Below are positions 36,042 through 44,755 of a DNA stretch of 64,000 nucleotides, in pieces (within the stretch, counting starts at the first letter, position 1; each line of letters begins with the position of its first letter). Under the pieces are notes generated by a model. The model worked only from the letters and a program-made list of their open reading frames with translations. It had not been told where the DNA came from and ran no database searches. This stretch comes from Intestinibacillus sp. Marseille-P6563. GTDB lineage: Bacteria; Bacillota; Clostridia; Oscillospirales; Butyricicoccaceae. A program made the position numbers and the translations under genes. The DNA lies in contig NZ_UWOD01000002.1 in NCBI RefSeq assembly GCF_900604335.1, positions 1,054,001-1,118,000 of the forward strand, read 5' to 3'.

Positions 36042-36946
36042 TGTTCCCGCCTCTCTTCTATATCAGCGGCATATGTGCTATCCAGGCAGCCGGTTTTACC
36101 AGTGTATTTTTTATACATGTCCCTGGTATATTTTGTTATATTCCTATCATACTCCGGATAGGCATAATGAAGCCTTTCCGCCACCTCACCGGATACCGCC
36201 CTGAACAATTGATGGCATAGAAATAATGCTTCCCATATGTTTTCATAGGAATCCATCCGGTAGGTGGACAAAAGTTTCTCCCACAAATCCTCGGATATAT
36301 ACCTTTCAATAAACTTATAGTTCTTGCCTACACTTAATTTAAAGCCTGTTTCGATGCCGACCTTCCATGATATCATTCTCAGCAGCTCATGGCGAACAAT
36401 CTGATTAAAATGATCAATAGCAAATAAAATTTCCTTACGGCACAGTCCCTTAACCACATAGGTAGTGGTGTTCCAGAATTCATTGCAGCAGTCATCGTAT
36501 TCCCGGGCACTGGGTTTTCTTATATGATAATCCATGTCGGTCGGAACTACAGCTTGCTGAATCCTTCCATCCTTATCCAGAATAATCTTTATCAATTTAT
36601 CGTCATTCAGGTAGTTTCCCAACTCTTCCAGGGGCAATAAGGTAAGGTCTATTTTATTATAATCATCAAAAAGTATTATATAGGAGTAGCCTTTCTCTTC
36701 AGCCGGGAATAGTTCCATATCCTCCGGTTTTTGCATCATTATAATATTCCCGAAGCTTTTAAGCCATTCATCCTTTAAAGTAAAGGATTCCACATCTGTT
36801 ACGAAGTATGTGACATCATAATCCTGGAATTCGTCCTTAGGTATATTAATATTTGCGCGTGACCCCTCAAGGGTCACAATTCGAATACGTTCATCCTGTT
36901 CTGCTAAAGAAAGTACTAAATCCATCATTTCTTTTTCTGATCTCAT
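36038..36946 (-). CDS. aadE: Aminoglycoside 6-nucleotidyltransferase ANT(6)-Ia
   Basis: A 302-residue enzyme that adenylylates streptomycin. EGSRANINIPKDEFQDYDVTY contains the Gly-Ser and paired aspartates of the nucleotidyltransferase site. It is first of the three classic genes, but here a methyltransferase gene lies 32 bp upstream on the same strand. Full length. Confidence 0.96.
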   Translation of the reverse strand: MRSEKEMMDLVLSLAEQDERIRIVTLEGSRANINIPKDEFQDYDVTYFVTDVESFTLKDEWLKSFGNIIMMQKPEDMELFPAEEKGYSYIILFDDYNKIDLTLLPLEELGNYLNDDKLIKIILDKDGRIQQAVVPTDMDYHIRKPSAREYDDCCNEFWNTTTYVVKGLCRKEILFAIDHFNQIVRHELLRMISWKVGIETGFKLSVGKNYKFIERYISEDLWEKLLSTYRMDSYENIWEALFLCHQLFRAVSGEVAERLHYAYPEYDRNITKYTRDMYKKYTGKTGCLDSTYAADIEERREQ

Positions 36947-36978
36947 TTACATACTCCTCGTTTATTTTTTCTATATTA

Positions 36979-37713
36979 TTACATCTTCTTTTTTGCCGAT
37001 ACAATCAGCATCATTGGGCGTCGCATTTCATCCGCCATCCCCGGAATATCCATCATGTTCTCTGGCGGCTGTGGCTCCACAATCTGATTTATTATAAAAC
37101 TATTTGAAAGCAGTGTATTTAGATATGTGGTCAGTGTTCTATGATATTTTGTAACCTTTTCTTCCAAAAACATAGCTGTCCGTTTGCCCTCATAATAATA
37201 ATTGTCCACCGGGAAATGCAGTATTTCTCCTTTTTCGTTATAATACCAGTCTTGTGTTCCATGAGCAGTAAAAACAGGATGTTCAACTGTAAAAACTAAA
37301 TTGCCACCAGCCTTCAGCATCCTATATATCTTTTTTATTAAATTCTCATAGTCTGCTACATAATGAAACGCAAGCGAACTTAGTATTACATCAAAGCTCT
37401 CCTCTGGGAAATCCACATCTTCTATGGCACAGCATTCATATTCAATCTGTGGAAAATGGGTTTTTCCTTTTGCTACTTCGAGCATTTTATGAGAAATATC
37501 AACACCTACTACAGAGGAAGCACCGTTTTCCATCGCATATATACAGTGCCATCCATAGCCGCATCCTAAATCAAGCACACGCTTACCCTTAAAATCAGGT
37601 AGCATCTTTTTCAAAGTCTCCCATTCTCCCGCACCAGCCAGTCCTTTCTGCGAGCGACTCATTTGACTGTATTTTTGAAAAAATATATTATCATCATATT
37701 TGTTTTCTTTCAT
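36979..37713 (-). CDS. SAM-dependent methyltransferase of the resistance cluster
   Basis: A 244-residue class I methyltransferase: VLDLGCGYGWH binds SAM, VVGVDIS is motif II and LSSLAFHYV is motif IV. It overlaps the nucleotidyltransferase gene by 20 bp and precedes aadE, so it travels in the same operon. I recall this pair as the unnamed genes ahead of aadE in other copies of the cluster. Its substrate is unknown; there is no rRNA-methyltransferase hallmark. Confidence 0.85.
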   Translation of the reverse strand: MKENKYDDNIFFQKYSQMSRSQKGLAGAGEWETLKKMLPDFKGKRVLDLGCGYGWHCIYAMENGASSVVGVDISHKMLEVAKGKTHFPQIEYECCAIEDVDFPEESFDVILSSLAFHYVADYENLIKKIYRMLKAGGNLVFTVEHPVFTAHGTQDWYYNEKGEILHFPVDNYYYEGKRTAMFLEEKVTKYHRTLTTYLNTLLSNSFIINQIVEPQPPENMMDIPGMADEMRRPMMLIVSAKKKM

Positions 37714-38563
37714 CTGAACTCTCCTCGTTTAAAAAGTTATTTATCTCCGATACAATTTCATTCACTTCATTATAAAGCTTCTCGGTCATGTCGTAGCATT
37801 CAAAAAGTGAGATACCGAGTACTTCAAAAATATGATTTACCTTCTCGGTATATTTTTCAGGTTTATGTTCAAAAGTTTCAAGCAGTTTTATAGCTTTCTT
37901 TTCGTTGATACAATAAGCATTATTACATGCAAATAACACTTGATTTAAACATGAAACTATACGAAAAACATGACCCGCAATATAATATTTATCGTCTGTT
38001 CCCGAATTTGCTTTTACAAACATTAAAGAGAACCCTGCTTCAAACATAAAAAAGTTAACTAAACTTTTCTGCAAAGCATTGGGATAAGTTTCTGCCTGTT
38101 TTTTTAATTCGCATAAGCTTTCATTCTTAGCATATAGTATTTTGCTAATCGCTAATTCTCCTCGATACATTGCACTAATATAACCATGGGGATGCCCAGT
38201 CTGATAATTGGCAGTAACAATTCCGTGCTCTGTATCTTTCATTATTTGTTCCACACGTTTAATATCACGTAAAATTAAATCCACATGATACCCGTTTATG
38301 ACTAACCATCCGCCGCCATTAATCCAATCACCCCATGCTCCGGGAGGTACAACAAGGTTATTTCTATGCTCATCATCCAGCTTTGTAGCGAATTGATTAA
38401 TAGTATTTATGTCAAATGATTCTGAATTGTAATAGATGCCGATATCTATATCCGAATCCTCTGTATGGGTGCCCCTTGCACGTGAACCACCTAAAACAAT
38501 ACCTTCTATATAAGACAGAGAGGATAATTTCTCTGCTACTGATTTAATAATATTATCTACCAT
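37694..38563 (-). CDS. Nucleotidyltransferase-domain protein of the resistance cluster
   Basis: A 289-residue protein with the catalytic pattern LGGSRARGTHTEDSDIDIGIYY, a Gly-Ser followed by Asp-x-Asp, which is typical of aminoglycoside and lincosamide nucleotidyltransferases. The ATG at 38563 follows AAAAGGAGC; a longer frame to 38611 has no site. It is the first gene of the cluster. It may be a cryptic resistance enzyme; the substrate is not known to me. Confidence 0.85.
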   Translation of the reverse strand: MVDNIIKSVAEKLSSLSYIEGIVLGGSRARGTHTEDSDIDIGIYYNSESFDINTINQFATKLDDEHRNNLVVPPGAWGDWINGGGWLVINGYHVDLILRDIKRVEQIMKDTEHGIVTANYQTGHPHGYISAMYRGELAISKILYAKNESLCELKKQAETYPNALQKSLVNFFMFEAGFSLMFVKANSGTDDKYYIAGHVFRIVSCLNQVLFACNNAYCINEKKAIKLLETFEHKPEKYTEKVNHIFEVLGISLFECYDMTEKLYNEVNEIVSEINNFLNEESSDERKQI

Positions 38564-38738
38564 CAAGCATGCTCCTTTTATCGATTCACTGCTGTAAAAA
38601 TTCCAAGCCAAATCTTTTGCTTCTACTCAACATATTTATAATTTTTTTAATTTCACAAAAGATAGCTAATAAGCACATTATAAGAATGATTCTGATTTTT
38701 TTCTTCACTTTTATTTTTCTCCATTTCAGCACATTGTT

Positions 38739-38963
38739 TTATTTTTGGGGTTTTTCGATTTCATCATTTTCTAATTCAATCACATCCAGAATGCCACAAT
38801 TCAAGGATTCGCAGATACGAACCAGCGTTTCCATGCTGATATTTTTCCCTTTTCCCATATTAGCAATCATATTTGTGGTAAGACCGGCGGCAATCCGCAA
38901 GTCCTCTTTTCTCATATTGCGCTCAACCAGCGTATGCCAGAGGGGTTTATAGCTTATGTGCAT
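38739..38963 (-). CDS. Cro/CI-type regulator (74 residues)
   Basis: A single helix-turn-helix protein with MRKEDLRIAAGLTTNMIANMGKGKNISMETLVRICESLNC, a pattern common in small Firmicutes element regulators. It lies just upstream of the resistance cluster in the same direction, with a 175-bp gap. Whether it controls that cluster is unknown. Confidence 0.85.
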   Translation of the reverse strand: MHISYKPLWHTLVERNMRKEDLRIAAGLTTNMIANMGKGKNISMETLVRICESLNCGILDVIELENDEIEKPQK

Positions 38964-39184
38964 TTATCCTCCTGCCTTTCTCCCGGTTCCGGGGTTCCTG
39001 CTCCTATTATATCAAAGTTCTTGCTATTCCACAAACATTTCTTGATACAACCGCCGGTTCCGTCTGGATTGTGCTTTTCCTTTCTTCTCTTGATTACATC
39101 TACTTAGCCATGAGCTGCTTCATGCCCTGGCTTTTTACTAATGTGTGATAAAGAAGTAATAGAAGTGTAAAAAATTTTGCCGTT

Positions 39185-39217
39185 CCTATCCGGCACTTGG
39201 CCATTGTGTCGGATAGG
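39185..39217 (-). terminator. Terminator of the second serine recombinase
   Basis: CCTATCCG and CGGATAGG pair, and the minus strand then runs into TTTTTTA. It lies nine bases past the stop codon at 39226. Confidence 0.65.
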
Positions 39218-39225
39218 TCGGGCGG

Positions 39226-40842
39226 TTATTCCGGCAAATCAATCTTGCCGACAAAGCTGTAATAAATCTCAATGTCCTGCCTGCGGGTGCCGTTCTCGTC
39301 ATAGCTGCACTCATGCACAACGATTTTTTCAATCATTTCCCGCAAGAGGGTGGGGGTAAGTTCCTCAAAGGCAAGGTGCTTTCGGACAATCCCCATAAAC
39401 TTTTCCGCGTTGACGGTGGCGGCCTGCGACTTGTCCAGTTCGGCCTGCAAAGCGGCGGCGCGGTCTTTCAGTTCCCGCTGCTCCTGCTCGTAGTCTGCCG
39501 ACAATTCCATGAAACGCTCGTCGCTGATTTTGCCGTTCACATTGTCCTCATACAGCCGCTTGATAATGCGGCTCACTTCGGCAATGCGCTCCTGCGCCTG
39601 TTCAAGCTGCTTGGTGGCTGCGGCGGTTTTTCTCTTGCCGCCGATCTCGTTCTGCTGGATAAGCAGCTTCACAAAGCGGCTCTCATGCTTGGCGGCGTAT
39701 TCCGTCACTTGCCGGAGATTGGAGAGGACACCGGCGGTCAACAGGTCGGTGCGGATAAAGTGCGCCGTACAGTCGCGGGTGCGTTTCTTGTAGCTGCCGC
39801 AGATGTAACAGTCCTGCTTGCGGGTTTTGTTCTGATACCGCTGCTGGTACATCACATGGCCGCAATCGGCGCAGAACAGCATACCGGAGAACAGCCCCAC
39901 TTCATCATAGCGGTTCGGGCGTTTGCGCTGCTTGCGTAACTCCTGCACGCGCTCCCATGTTTCCGTGTCGATAATCGGCTCATGGTGGTCGGGGAAAATG
40001 GCCTGCTTCTCCACGGGGTTCTCTACACTGTGCTTGACTTTGTAAGAGGGCTTCTCCGTCTTGAAGTTTACCAGACAGCCGGTGTACTCCCGGTTTTCGA
40101 GGATATGAACGACGGTGTTCGTCGCCCATTTGCACTCATAGCCGGGGTGGTAGCGGCGGGTGCTGCCCGTCCTGCGGTATTCCAGCGTCCCCGGCGTGGG
40201 GATTTGCTGCTCCGTGAGCATACGGGCAATCTTGGTCGGGCCATTCCCGGCAAGGCAAAGCTGGTATATCTGCTGGACAACCGGCGCGGTTTCCCCGTCA
40301 ACGATATAGTTCTCGTCCTCGTCCATGAGGTAGCCATAGACCGGCTTGCTGGTAACGGGCTTGCCGCTCATGCCTTTTGCTCGTTTTACTGCCTTGATTT
40401 TCTTGCTCGTATCTCTCACCAGCCATTCATTGAACAGATTTCGCAGAGGGGTAAAATCGTTGTCCATGCCGCCGTTTGCACTGTCCACATTGTCGTTGAC
40501 AGCGATAAACCGCACTCCCTTTTGAGGGAACAGCATTTCCGTGTAAAATCCCACCTGCAAGTAGTTTCGCCCTAACCGGCTCATGTCCTTGACTATGACG
40601 GTTCCGACTTTCCCGGCTTCAATGTCTGCAAGCATGGCTTGAAAACCGGGTCTTTGAAAGTTCGCGCCGGAGAAGCCGTCGTCGGTGTACCAGCGCAGAT
40701 TAGTAAAGCCGTTCTGCTTGGCGTAGGTTTCCAAAATCCTTTTCTGGTTCGATATGGAATTACTCTCGCCTTGCAATTCGTCCTCATGGGACAATCTCGG
40801 ATAAAGGGCGGTAATGAGGTTTTGGGTGGCTTGTCTTAACAT
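39226..40842 (-). CDS. Large serine recombinase with DUF4368 tail (second)
   Basis: This 538-residue protein has the resolvase domain (LYPRLSHEDELQGESNSI, nucleophile serine in PRLS), a recombinase domain with KGMSGKPVTSKPVYGY, a zinc ribbon CADCGHVMYQQ and a coiled-coil tail ending EIYYSFVGKIDLPE. It probably mobilised the MobL unit or the resistance segment beside it. It is intact. No attachment sites could be assigned. Confidence 0.92.
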   Translation of the reverse strand: MLRQATQNLITALYPRLSHEDELQGESNSISNQKRILETYAKQNGFTNLRWYTDDGFSGANFQRPGFQAMLADIEAGKVGTVIVKDMSRLGRNYLQVGFYTEMLFPQKGVRFIAVNDNVDSANGGMDNDFTPLRNLFNEWLVRDTSKKIKAVKRAKGMSGKPVTSKPVYGYLMDEDENYIVDGETAPVVQQIYQLCLAGNGPTKIARMLTEQQIPTPGTLEYRRTGSTRRYHPGYECKWATNTVVHILENREYTGCLVNFKTEKPSYKVKHSVENPVEKQAIFPDHHEPIIDTETWERVQELRKQRKRPNRYDEVGLFSGMLFCADCGHVMYQQRYQNKTRKQDCYICGSYKKRTRDCTAHFIRTDLLTAGVLSNLRQVTEYAAKHESRFVKLLIQQNEIGGKRKTAAATKQLEQAQERIAEVSRIIKRLYEDNVNGKISDERFMELSADYEQEQRELKDRAAALQAELDKSQAATVNAEKFMGIVRKHLAFEELTPTLLREMIEKIVVHECSYDENGTRRQDIEIYYSFVGKIDLPE

Positions 40843-41055
40843 AAAATCCTCCGTTTCCGACAGCCAGCCCCACTATTCCGTATGTTTATCATACCACATG
40901 GGGCGGCGGTCTGTATAGCGGCAAAAGTGTAAAATCCGCTTCTTTATGATTTGTCAAATTGCTGGTTTTTGTGTAGCAGGTTATTGTGGCTCCGTAGTAG
41001 AAAAACTCTTGTCCTTATGGTAAAATGAGATTAGTCAATACAAGGGGGTGTGGCA

Positions 41056-41595
41056 ATGAAAGGATTTGTCCGTAATAATCAGTACCTTTCGCTTTGTGGT
41101 CTAAATTGCAAACTCTGTCCCATGAGTTTAGCGGGGCATTGTTCCGGCTGCGGCGTTGACAATCAATCCTGTAAAATTGCAAGGTGTAGCATTGAACATG
41201 AGAAAATCGAATACTGCTTTCAATGCGGCAGTTTCCCTTGTGACAAATACGCTCACATAGATGATTTTGATTCTTTTATAACTCATCAAAATCAAATGAA
41301 TGACATGGGAAAAGCCCAGCAAATTGGGATTCCTGCTTATAATGCTGAACAGGAAGAAAAGCGAAAAATATTAGATTTCCTCTTGGCAAGCTATAATGAC
41401 GGACGCAGAAAAAACCTATTCTGTATTGCGGTCAATCTCTTAGAGATTGGCGAGATTGAAAATATATTGCAAGCAGTTAAATCTGATAAAGAGTTTCAGG
41501 GTTTGAGTAAAAAAGAACAGGCTTCTATTATTGCAAAGCAGTTACAGGATATAGCTGCCAATAAAGGCATTGCATTAAAACTCCGAAAAAAATAA
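41056..41595 (+). CDS. DUF3795 zinc-binding protein
   Basis: A 179-residue protein whose N-terminus is rich in cysteines: CGLNCKLCPMSLAGHCSGCG and CFQCGSFPCDKY, matching DUF3795. The remainder is helical. AAGGGGG precedes the ATG at 41056. It is on the plus strand, opposite to its neighbours, and looks like a carried-along chromosomal gene. Function unknown. Confidence 0.8.
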   Translation: MKGFVRNNQYLSLCGLNCKLCPMSLAGHCSGCGVDNQSCKIARCSIEHEKIEYCFQCGSFPCDKYAHIDDFDSFITHQNQMNDMGKAQQIGIPAYNAEQEEKRKILDFLLASYNDGRRKNLFCIAVNLLEIGEIENILQAVKSDKEFQGLSKKEQASIIAKQLQDIAANKGIALKLRKK

Positions 41596-41657
41596 AATTG
41601 TCACTGATATTCCAGCGGCCACGCTCCCCGGTGTGACCGCTTTTCCCATGCTCCGGC

Positions 41658-41852
41658 TCACGCCGGATAAGTCGGCTCCTGTGTAGCAGCGGCTTCCGCT
41701 TCCAGTACCCGCGCCATTTTGTCGGCGGCGGTGGTCGTGGTATCTTTCTTGAAATAGCCGGACACGACAAGGACGGAATTGCCCATGCGGATTTCCGTCA
41801 CGCAGTCGGGGCGGCGGGCTGTGCGGGTGTCGTGCTGCTTGTTATCTGCCAT
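41658..41852 (-). CDS. Transposon-encoded TnpW-like protein
   Basis: A 64-residue protein, MADNKQHDTRTARRPDC at its start, then VTEIRMGNSVLVVSGYF. I recognise this as the TnpW family carried by Tn4451-like mobilizable elements. The start follows AGGAGTATT. Function unknown. Confidence 0.75.
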   Translation of the reverse strand: MADNKQHDTRTARRPDCVTEIRMGNSVLVVSGYFKKDTTTTAADKMARVLEAEAAATQEPTYPA

Positions 41853-41879
41853 AGGCAATACTCCTTGTATTATAGAGTA

Positions 41880-42103
41880 GTAGTTTTTAAGGCCCCTCTC
41901 CAAGGGCTGTGCTACACTGTAAGGGATGCTGTGGATTGGTGCGATTCTCCTACCACAAGATGGTTCCTGAAAGGTTCCAACCACAGCCCTTTGCAGTTTT
42001 GTTAATCAGTTAAATACCGCCAGACGGTTTATGTGGAACAAGGTTACAAAAGCAAAGTGTTCTGTGGAACAGCATTACAAATTTACCGTTGGAGGTTTTA
42101 GAA
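41880..42103 (+). ncRNA. Left flank of a broken IS110, possible bridge RNA region
   Basis: The 220 bp before the truncated transposase start contain no coding frame. IS110-group elements carry a structured bridge RNA in this position. The repeats CCAAGGGCTGTG and CCACAGCCCTTTG at 41897 and 41981 could form a long-range stem. RNA function is inferred from the family only. Confidence 0.35.
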
Positions 42104-42507
42104 ATGGTAGTTTCTGTTGGTATTGATGTGGCAAAGGACAAGCACGACTGCTTTATTCAGAGTTCGGGGGGTGAAGTGCTTGCAGATGTGTTTACCATTT
42201 CCAACAATATGGATGGATTTCACACACTGCTGGAGAAAATCCAGGTCTGCACCGCATCCCAGGACAAAATAAAGGTAGGGCTTGAGGCTACGGGACATTA
42301 CAGCTACAATCTGCTTGGATTTCTTCTTGACAACGGTCTGGCCACCTATGTCTTGAATCCCTTACGCACGAACCTCTACCGGAAAAGTCTCAGCCTGCGA
42401 AAGACCAAGACCGACCATGTAGATGCTCGAACCATTGCTGCTATGCTGTTATCCGATGTGGGCCTCAAACCCTACACGAATACAGCATATCACAATGAGG
42501 AACTACG
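42104..42507 (+). pseudogene. IS110-family transposase, N-terminal fragment
   Basis: About 134 residues show the RuvC-like DEDD domain: VGIDVAKDKHDCF with the first Asp, VGLEATGHYSYNL with the Glu, and KTDHVDARTIA with the later aspartates. The C-terminal serine domain is missing, because the gene stops at a junction with the antisense of a DnaC-like gene at about 42507. It cannot transpose by itself. Confidence 0.85.
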
Positions 42508-43257
42508 GTCATAGATACGGGCATGGGCCAGGTCAGGCGGGTTCTTGAGTTCGGCCAGCTTCAGGTTGGTGGTGATAATCATGGGCCTGCGGCTGCGGTA
42601 GCGGCTGTCAATGACGAAAAACATCTGCTCCATCGCATACTCGGTACTGCGCTCCACACCCAAATCGTCAATGATAAGCAGGTCGTACTCGTCAAAGCTG
42701 GCGATAAAGTCGGCCCTGTCCTCGGAAAACATCCCCGTCAGGCGGTTCAGGATGGTGGGAAAGTTCGTCATTAGCACCGGCACATCCCGGTCAAGCAGGG
42801 CGTTGGCGATACAACCAGCGAAAAAGGACTTGCCGGTTCCCACATCCCCGAACAGCAGCAGGCCGGTATTGTTCTTGTAAACCTCCTTCCAGTTCTCCAC
42901 ATAGGCGCGGGCCTTGTCCATCAGAGGATTTTGGCCGTTGTCGTTGGCAAAGGTGTAGTCGTACAGATAGCGGTCTTGCAGGCCCTGGGCTTTCCGGCGC
43001 TTGATACGCTCCATGCGGCGCTGCCGTTCCTCGGCGGCCTTGCGCTGTTCCTCGGCCTCCCGCTGGCACTGGCAGATACAGCGGGGCATGAAGTAGCCGG
43101 GTTTCCCAAAGCATGGCACAACGGTCTGCCTCTGGCCGCCGCACTTTTTACAGTGAATGAGGCCGTCTGCCGGGTCTATGTACTCGTCCCCGGCCAGTTC
43201 CACACCGGCGGCTGCCTTGTCGATCAGCGCCCGGATTTCTGCGGTAATCTCAATCAT
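42490..43257 (-). pseudogene. DnaC-like ATPase (helicase loader), C-terminally truncated
   Basis: The protein has an N-terminal cysteine pair region (CKKCGGQ ... CICQCQ), a Walker A motif GDVGTGKS and a Walker B motif LLIIDDLGVE. It ends HARIYDRSSSL, and the last four residues come from the IS110 fragment, so roughly 25-30 residues are lost. It would load replicative helicase with the DnaD-like partner just upstream, with which it overlaps by 4 bp. The AAA+ core is present, so some activity is possible. Confidence 0.85.
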
Positions 43258-43988
43258 ACGGTTTCATCCTCCTTTACGCTGTAATCCCGGTTGCGGGTGG
43301 ACGGGGCCGCTTTCCTGGCGTCCTCGCTGGCCCAGCGCCGGATGGTGGCGGCATGGCTCTGATACCGCTTGCCGGTAGAAGCCATGTACTCGGACAGCTT
43401 TTCGATGTACTGGCCCCATACCGTGGGAAAGCTGGCCTGCAAGTCTGCCAGTTCCTCGTCCGTCAGGAAAACATTCTGGTAACGGCCATAGGTGCGGGCG
43501 GGGTGTCCCTTCTCTATCTCTCTCTTTATCTCTATCTCTTTCTCTAACTCTATCTCTATCTCTGGTGGACGAATGTCGGACAAATGTCCGCCGTTTGTCC
43601 GGGGCGCAGAAAGAGCCTTGTTTTGGAGCCTCGCCGCCCGCTTTCGCTCGGCCTCGGTGGAGGACTGGCCGATCAGCAGCTCGATATTGCTCATGTAAAA
43701 AGTGCCGCTGTCCAGCACTTCCACAAGGCCCAGCTTCAGGAAGATTTGCAAGGCCCTCTCCACAGTGCCGATCTGCTGGCGGGTGATGGTGGCAATCATC
43801 TGCGCCGTGTAGGGGATATTCTCGTCAAGCTGGAGCCGCCCGCCGTGTTTCAGGGATTTCAGATACAGCTTGAGCAGGATATTGGAGTACAGCACACCGT
43901 CCTGCATACTTTCCAGCAGCACGATGGAGTCATCGTCAAAATAGTTTTCTTTGAGTTTCAGGTAGTAATATTTTCGATTGTCTGACAT
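43254..43988 (-). CDS. Phage-type replisome organiser (DnaD-like)
   Basis: A 244-residue protein beginning MSDNRKYYYLKLKENYFDDDSIV, the conserved N-terminal domain of phage replisome organisers. A charged linker (EIEIELEKEIEIKREIEKG) is encoded by a TCTATCTCT-type simple repeat at about 43505-43565. A C-terminal helical domain follows. Paired with the DnaC-like gene it should start replication of the excised element. Confidence 0.85.
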   Translation of the reverse strand: MSDNRKYYYLKLKENYFDDDSIVLLESMQDGVLYSNILLKLYLKSLKHGGRLQLDENIPYTAQMIATITRQQIGTVERALQIFLKLGLVEVLDSGTFYMSNIELLIGQSSTEAERKRAARLQNKALSAPRTNGGHLSDIRPPEIEIELEKEIEIKREIEKGHPARTYGRYQNVFLTDEELADLQASFPTVWGQYIEKLSEYMASTGKRYQSHAATIRRWASEDARKAAPSTRNRDYSVKEDETV

Positions 43989-44101
43989 GGGTTCCTCCTT
44001 GGGGTTCGTTTTGGGCTTCTGTACGCATTTAGAGGGCCGTTTTGGGGGTCAGAGGATAAATCTATCAGGCCCCCGCCGACACCCTCGAAAAAGTCCTTGA
44101 T

Positions 44102-44500
44102 TTACAAGGGGTTTTCGGCCCCTAAAGCGTGACACTTAGCCCTCTGTTTGCGCTTGCGCTGGGCGGCCTTGATACGCTTCATGCGCCCGGCACATTCCGG
44201 GCAGTATTTGGCCCGGTTGGAGCCGGGGGTGAACAGCGCCCCGCAGACGGCGCACCGCTTGGCGTCCAGGCGGTGGAACAGGGCCGTTTCCAGTTCTCTG
44301 TCCAGCGGCAGCACCGCCGCCCGGAACCACCGGCACAACAGGGAGTAGGAAATGGACTGGACGCAGACACATTCCTCCCCATCGTCCAGCGCGATACAGT
44401 TGCCGCCGTCATAGTTGCAGCACTCATGTACCAGCCGCCGCGCTCTGCGGTACTGGCGGTAGTCCATGACGGGGATGGGTTCAGGCTTGCTTTTCCTCAT
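44102..44500 (-). CDS. Cysteine-rich VLP-domain protein
   Basis: A 132-residue protein with CCNYDGGNC, ECVCVQSISYSLLCRWFRAAVLP and a C-terminal zinc-ribbon CAVCGALFTPGSNRAKYCPECA. This matches the cysteine-rich VLP family of MobL elements. I start at 44500 because AGGAAG precedes that ATG; the longer frame to 44605 is unsupported. It overlaps the upstream small cysteine gene by 20 bp. Role unknown. Confidence 0.8.
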   Translation of the reverse strand: MRKSKPEPIPVMDYRQYRRARRLVHECCNYDGGNCIALDDGEECVCVQSISYSLLCRWFRAAVLPLDRELETALFHRLDAKRCAVCGALFTPGSNRAKYCPECAGRMKRIKAAQRKRKQRAKCHALGAENPL

Positions 44501-44657
44501 GCTGGCACTTCCTGCACCCGCCGCAGTTACCGCATCCCTGGCAGGCATGGGCCTCCGGCTCCGGGCCGGTGGGCGCGTCTGCCGGTTCCGGCTGCAAGAG
44601 GGCAAGGGGCAGGCGGATATTCAGGTGGACAGTGACGGGTAAAATAATCTGCTTCAT
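44481..44657 (-). CDS. Small protein with a C-terminal cysteine cluster (58 residues)
   Basis: The frame begins MKQIILPVTVHLNIRLPLAL after AAGGAGATT and ends with CQGCGNCGGCRKCQHEE, a dense CxxC array likely to bind a metal. It overlaps the VLP gene, so it belongs to the same operon downstream of the relaxase. I do not recognise a named family. Confidence 0.65.
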   Translation of the reverse strand: MKQIILPVTVHLNIRLPLALLQPEPADAPTGPEPEAHACQGCGNCGGCRKCQHEEKQA

Positions 44658-44755
44658 AAGGCAATCTCCTTCCATGAGTGAATGTTGACAATTCTGTGCA
44701 AAGGTGTGTCGTGAAACGCGACGCACCGCAAGGGGTCGGCAAAACACCGTACCCT

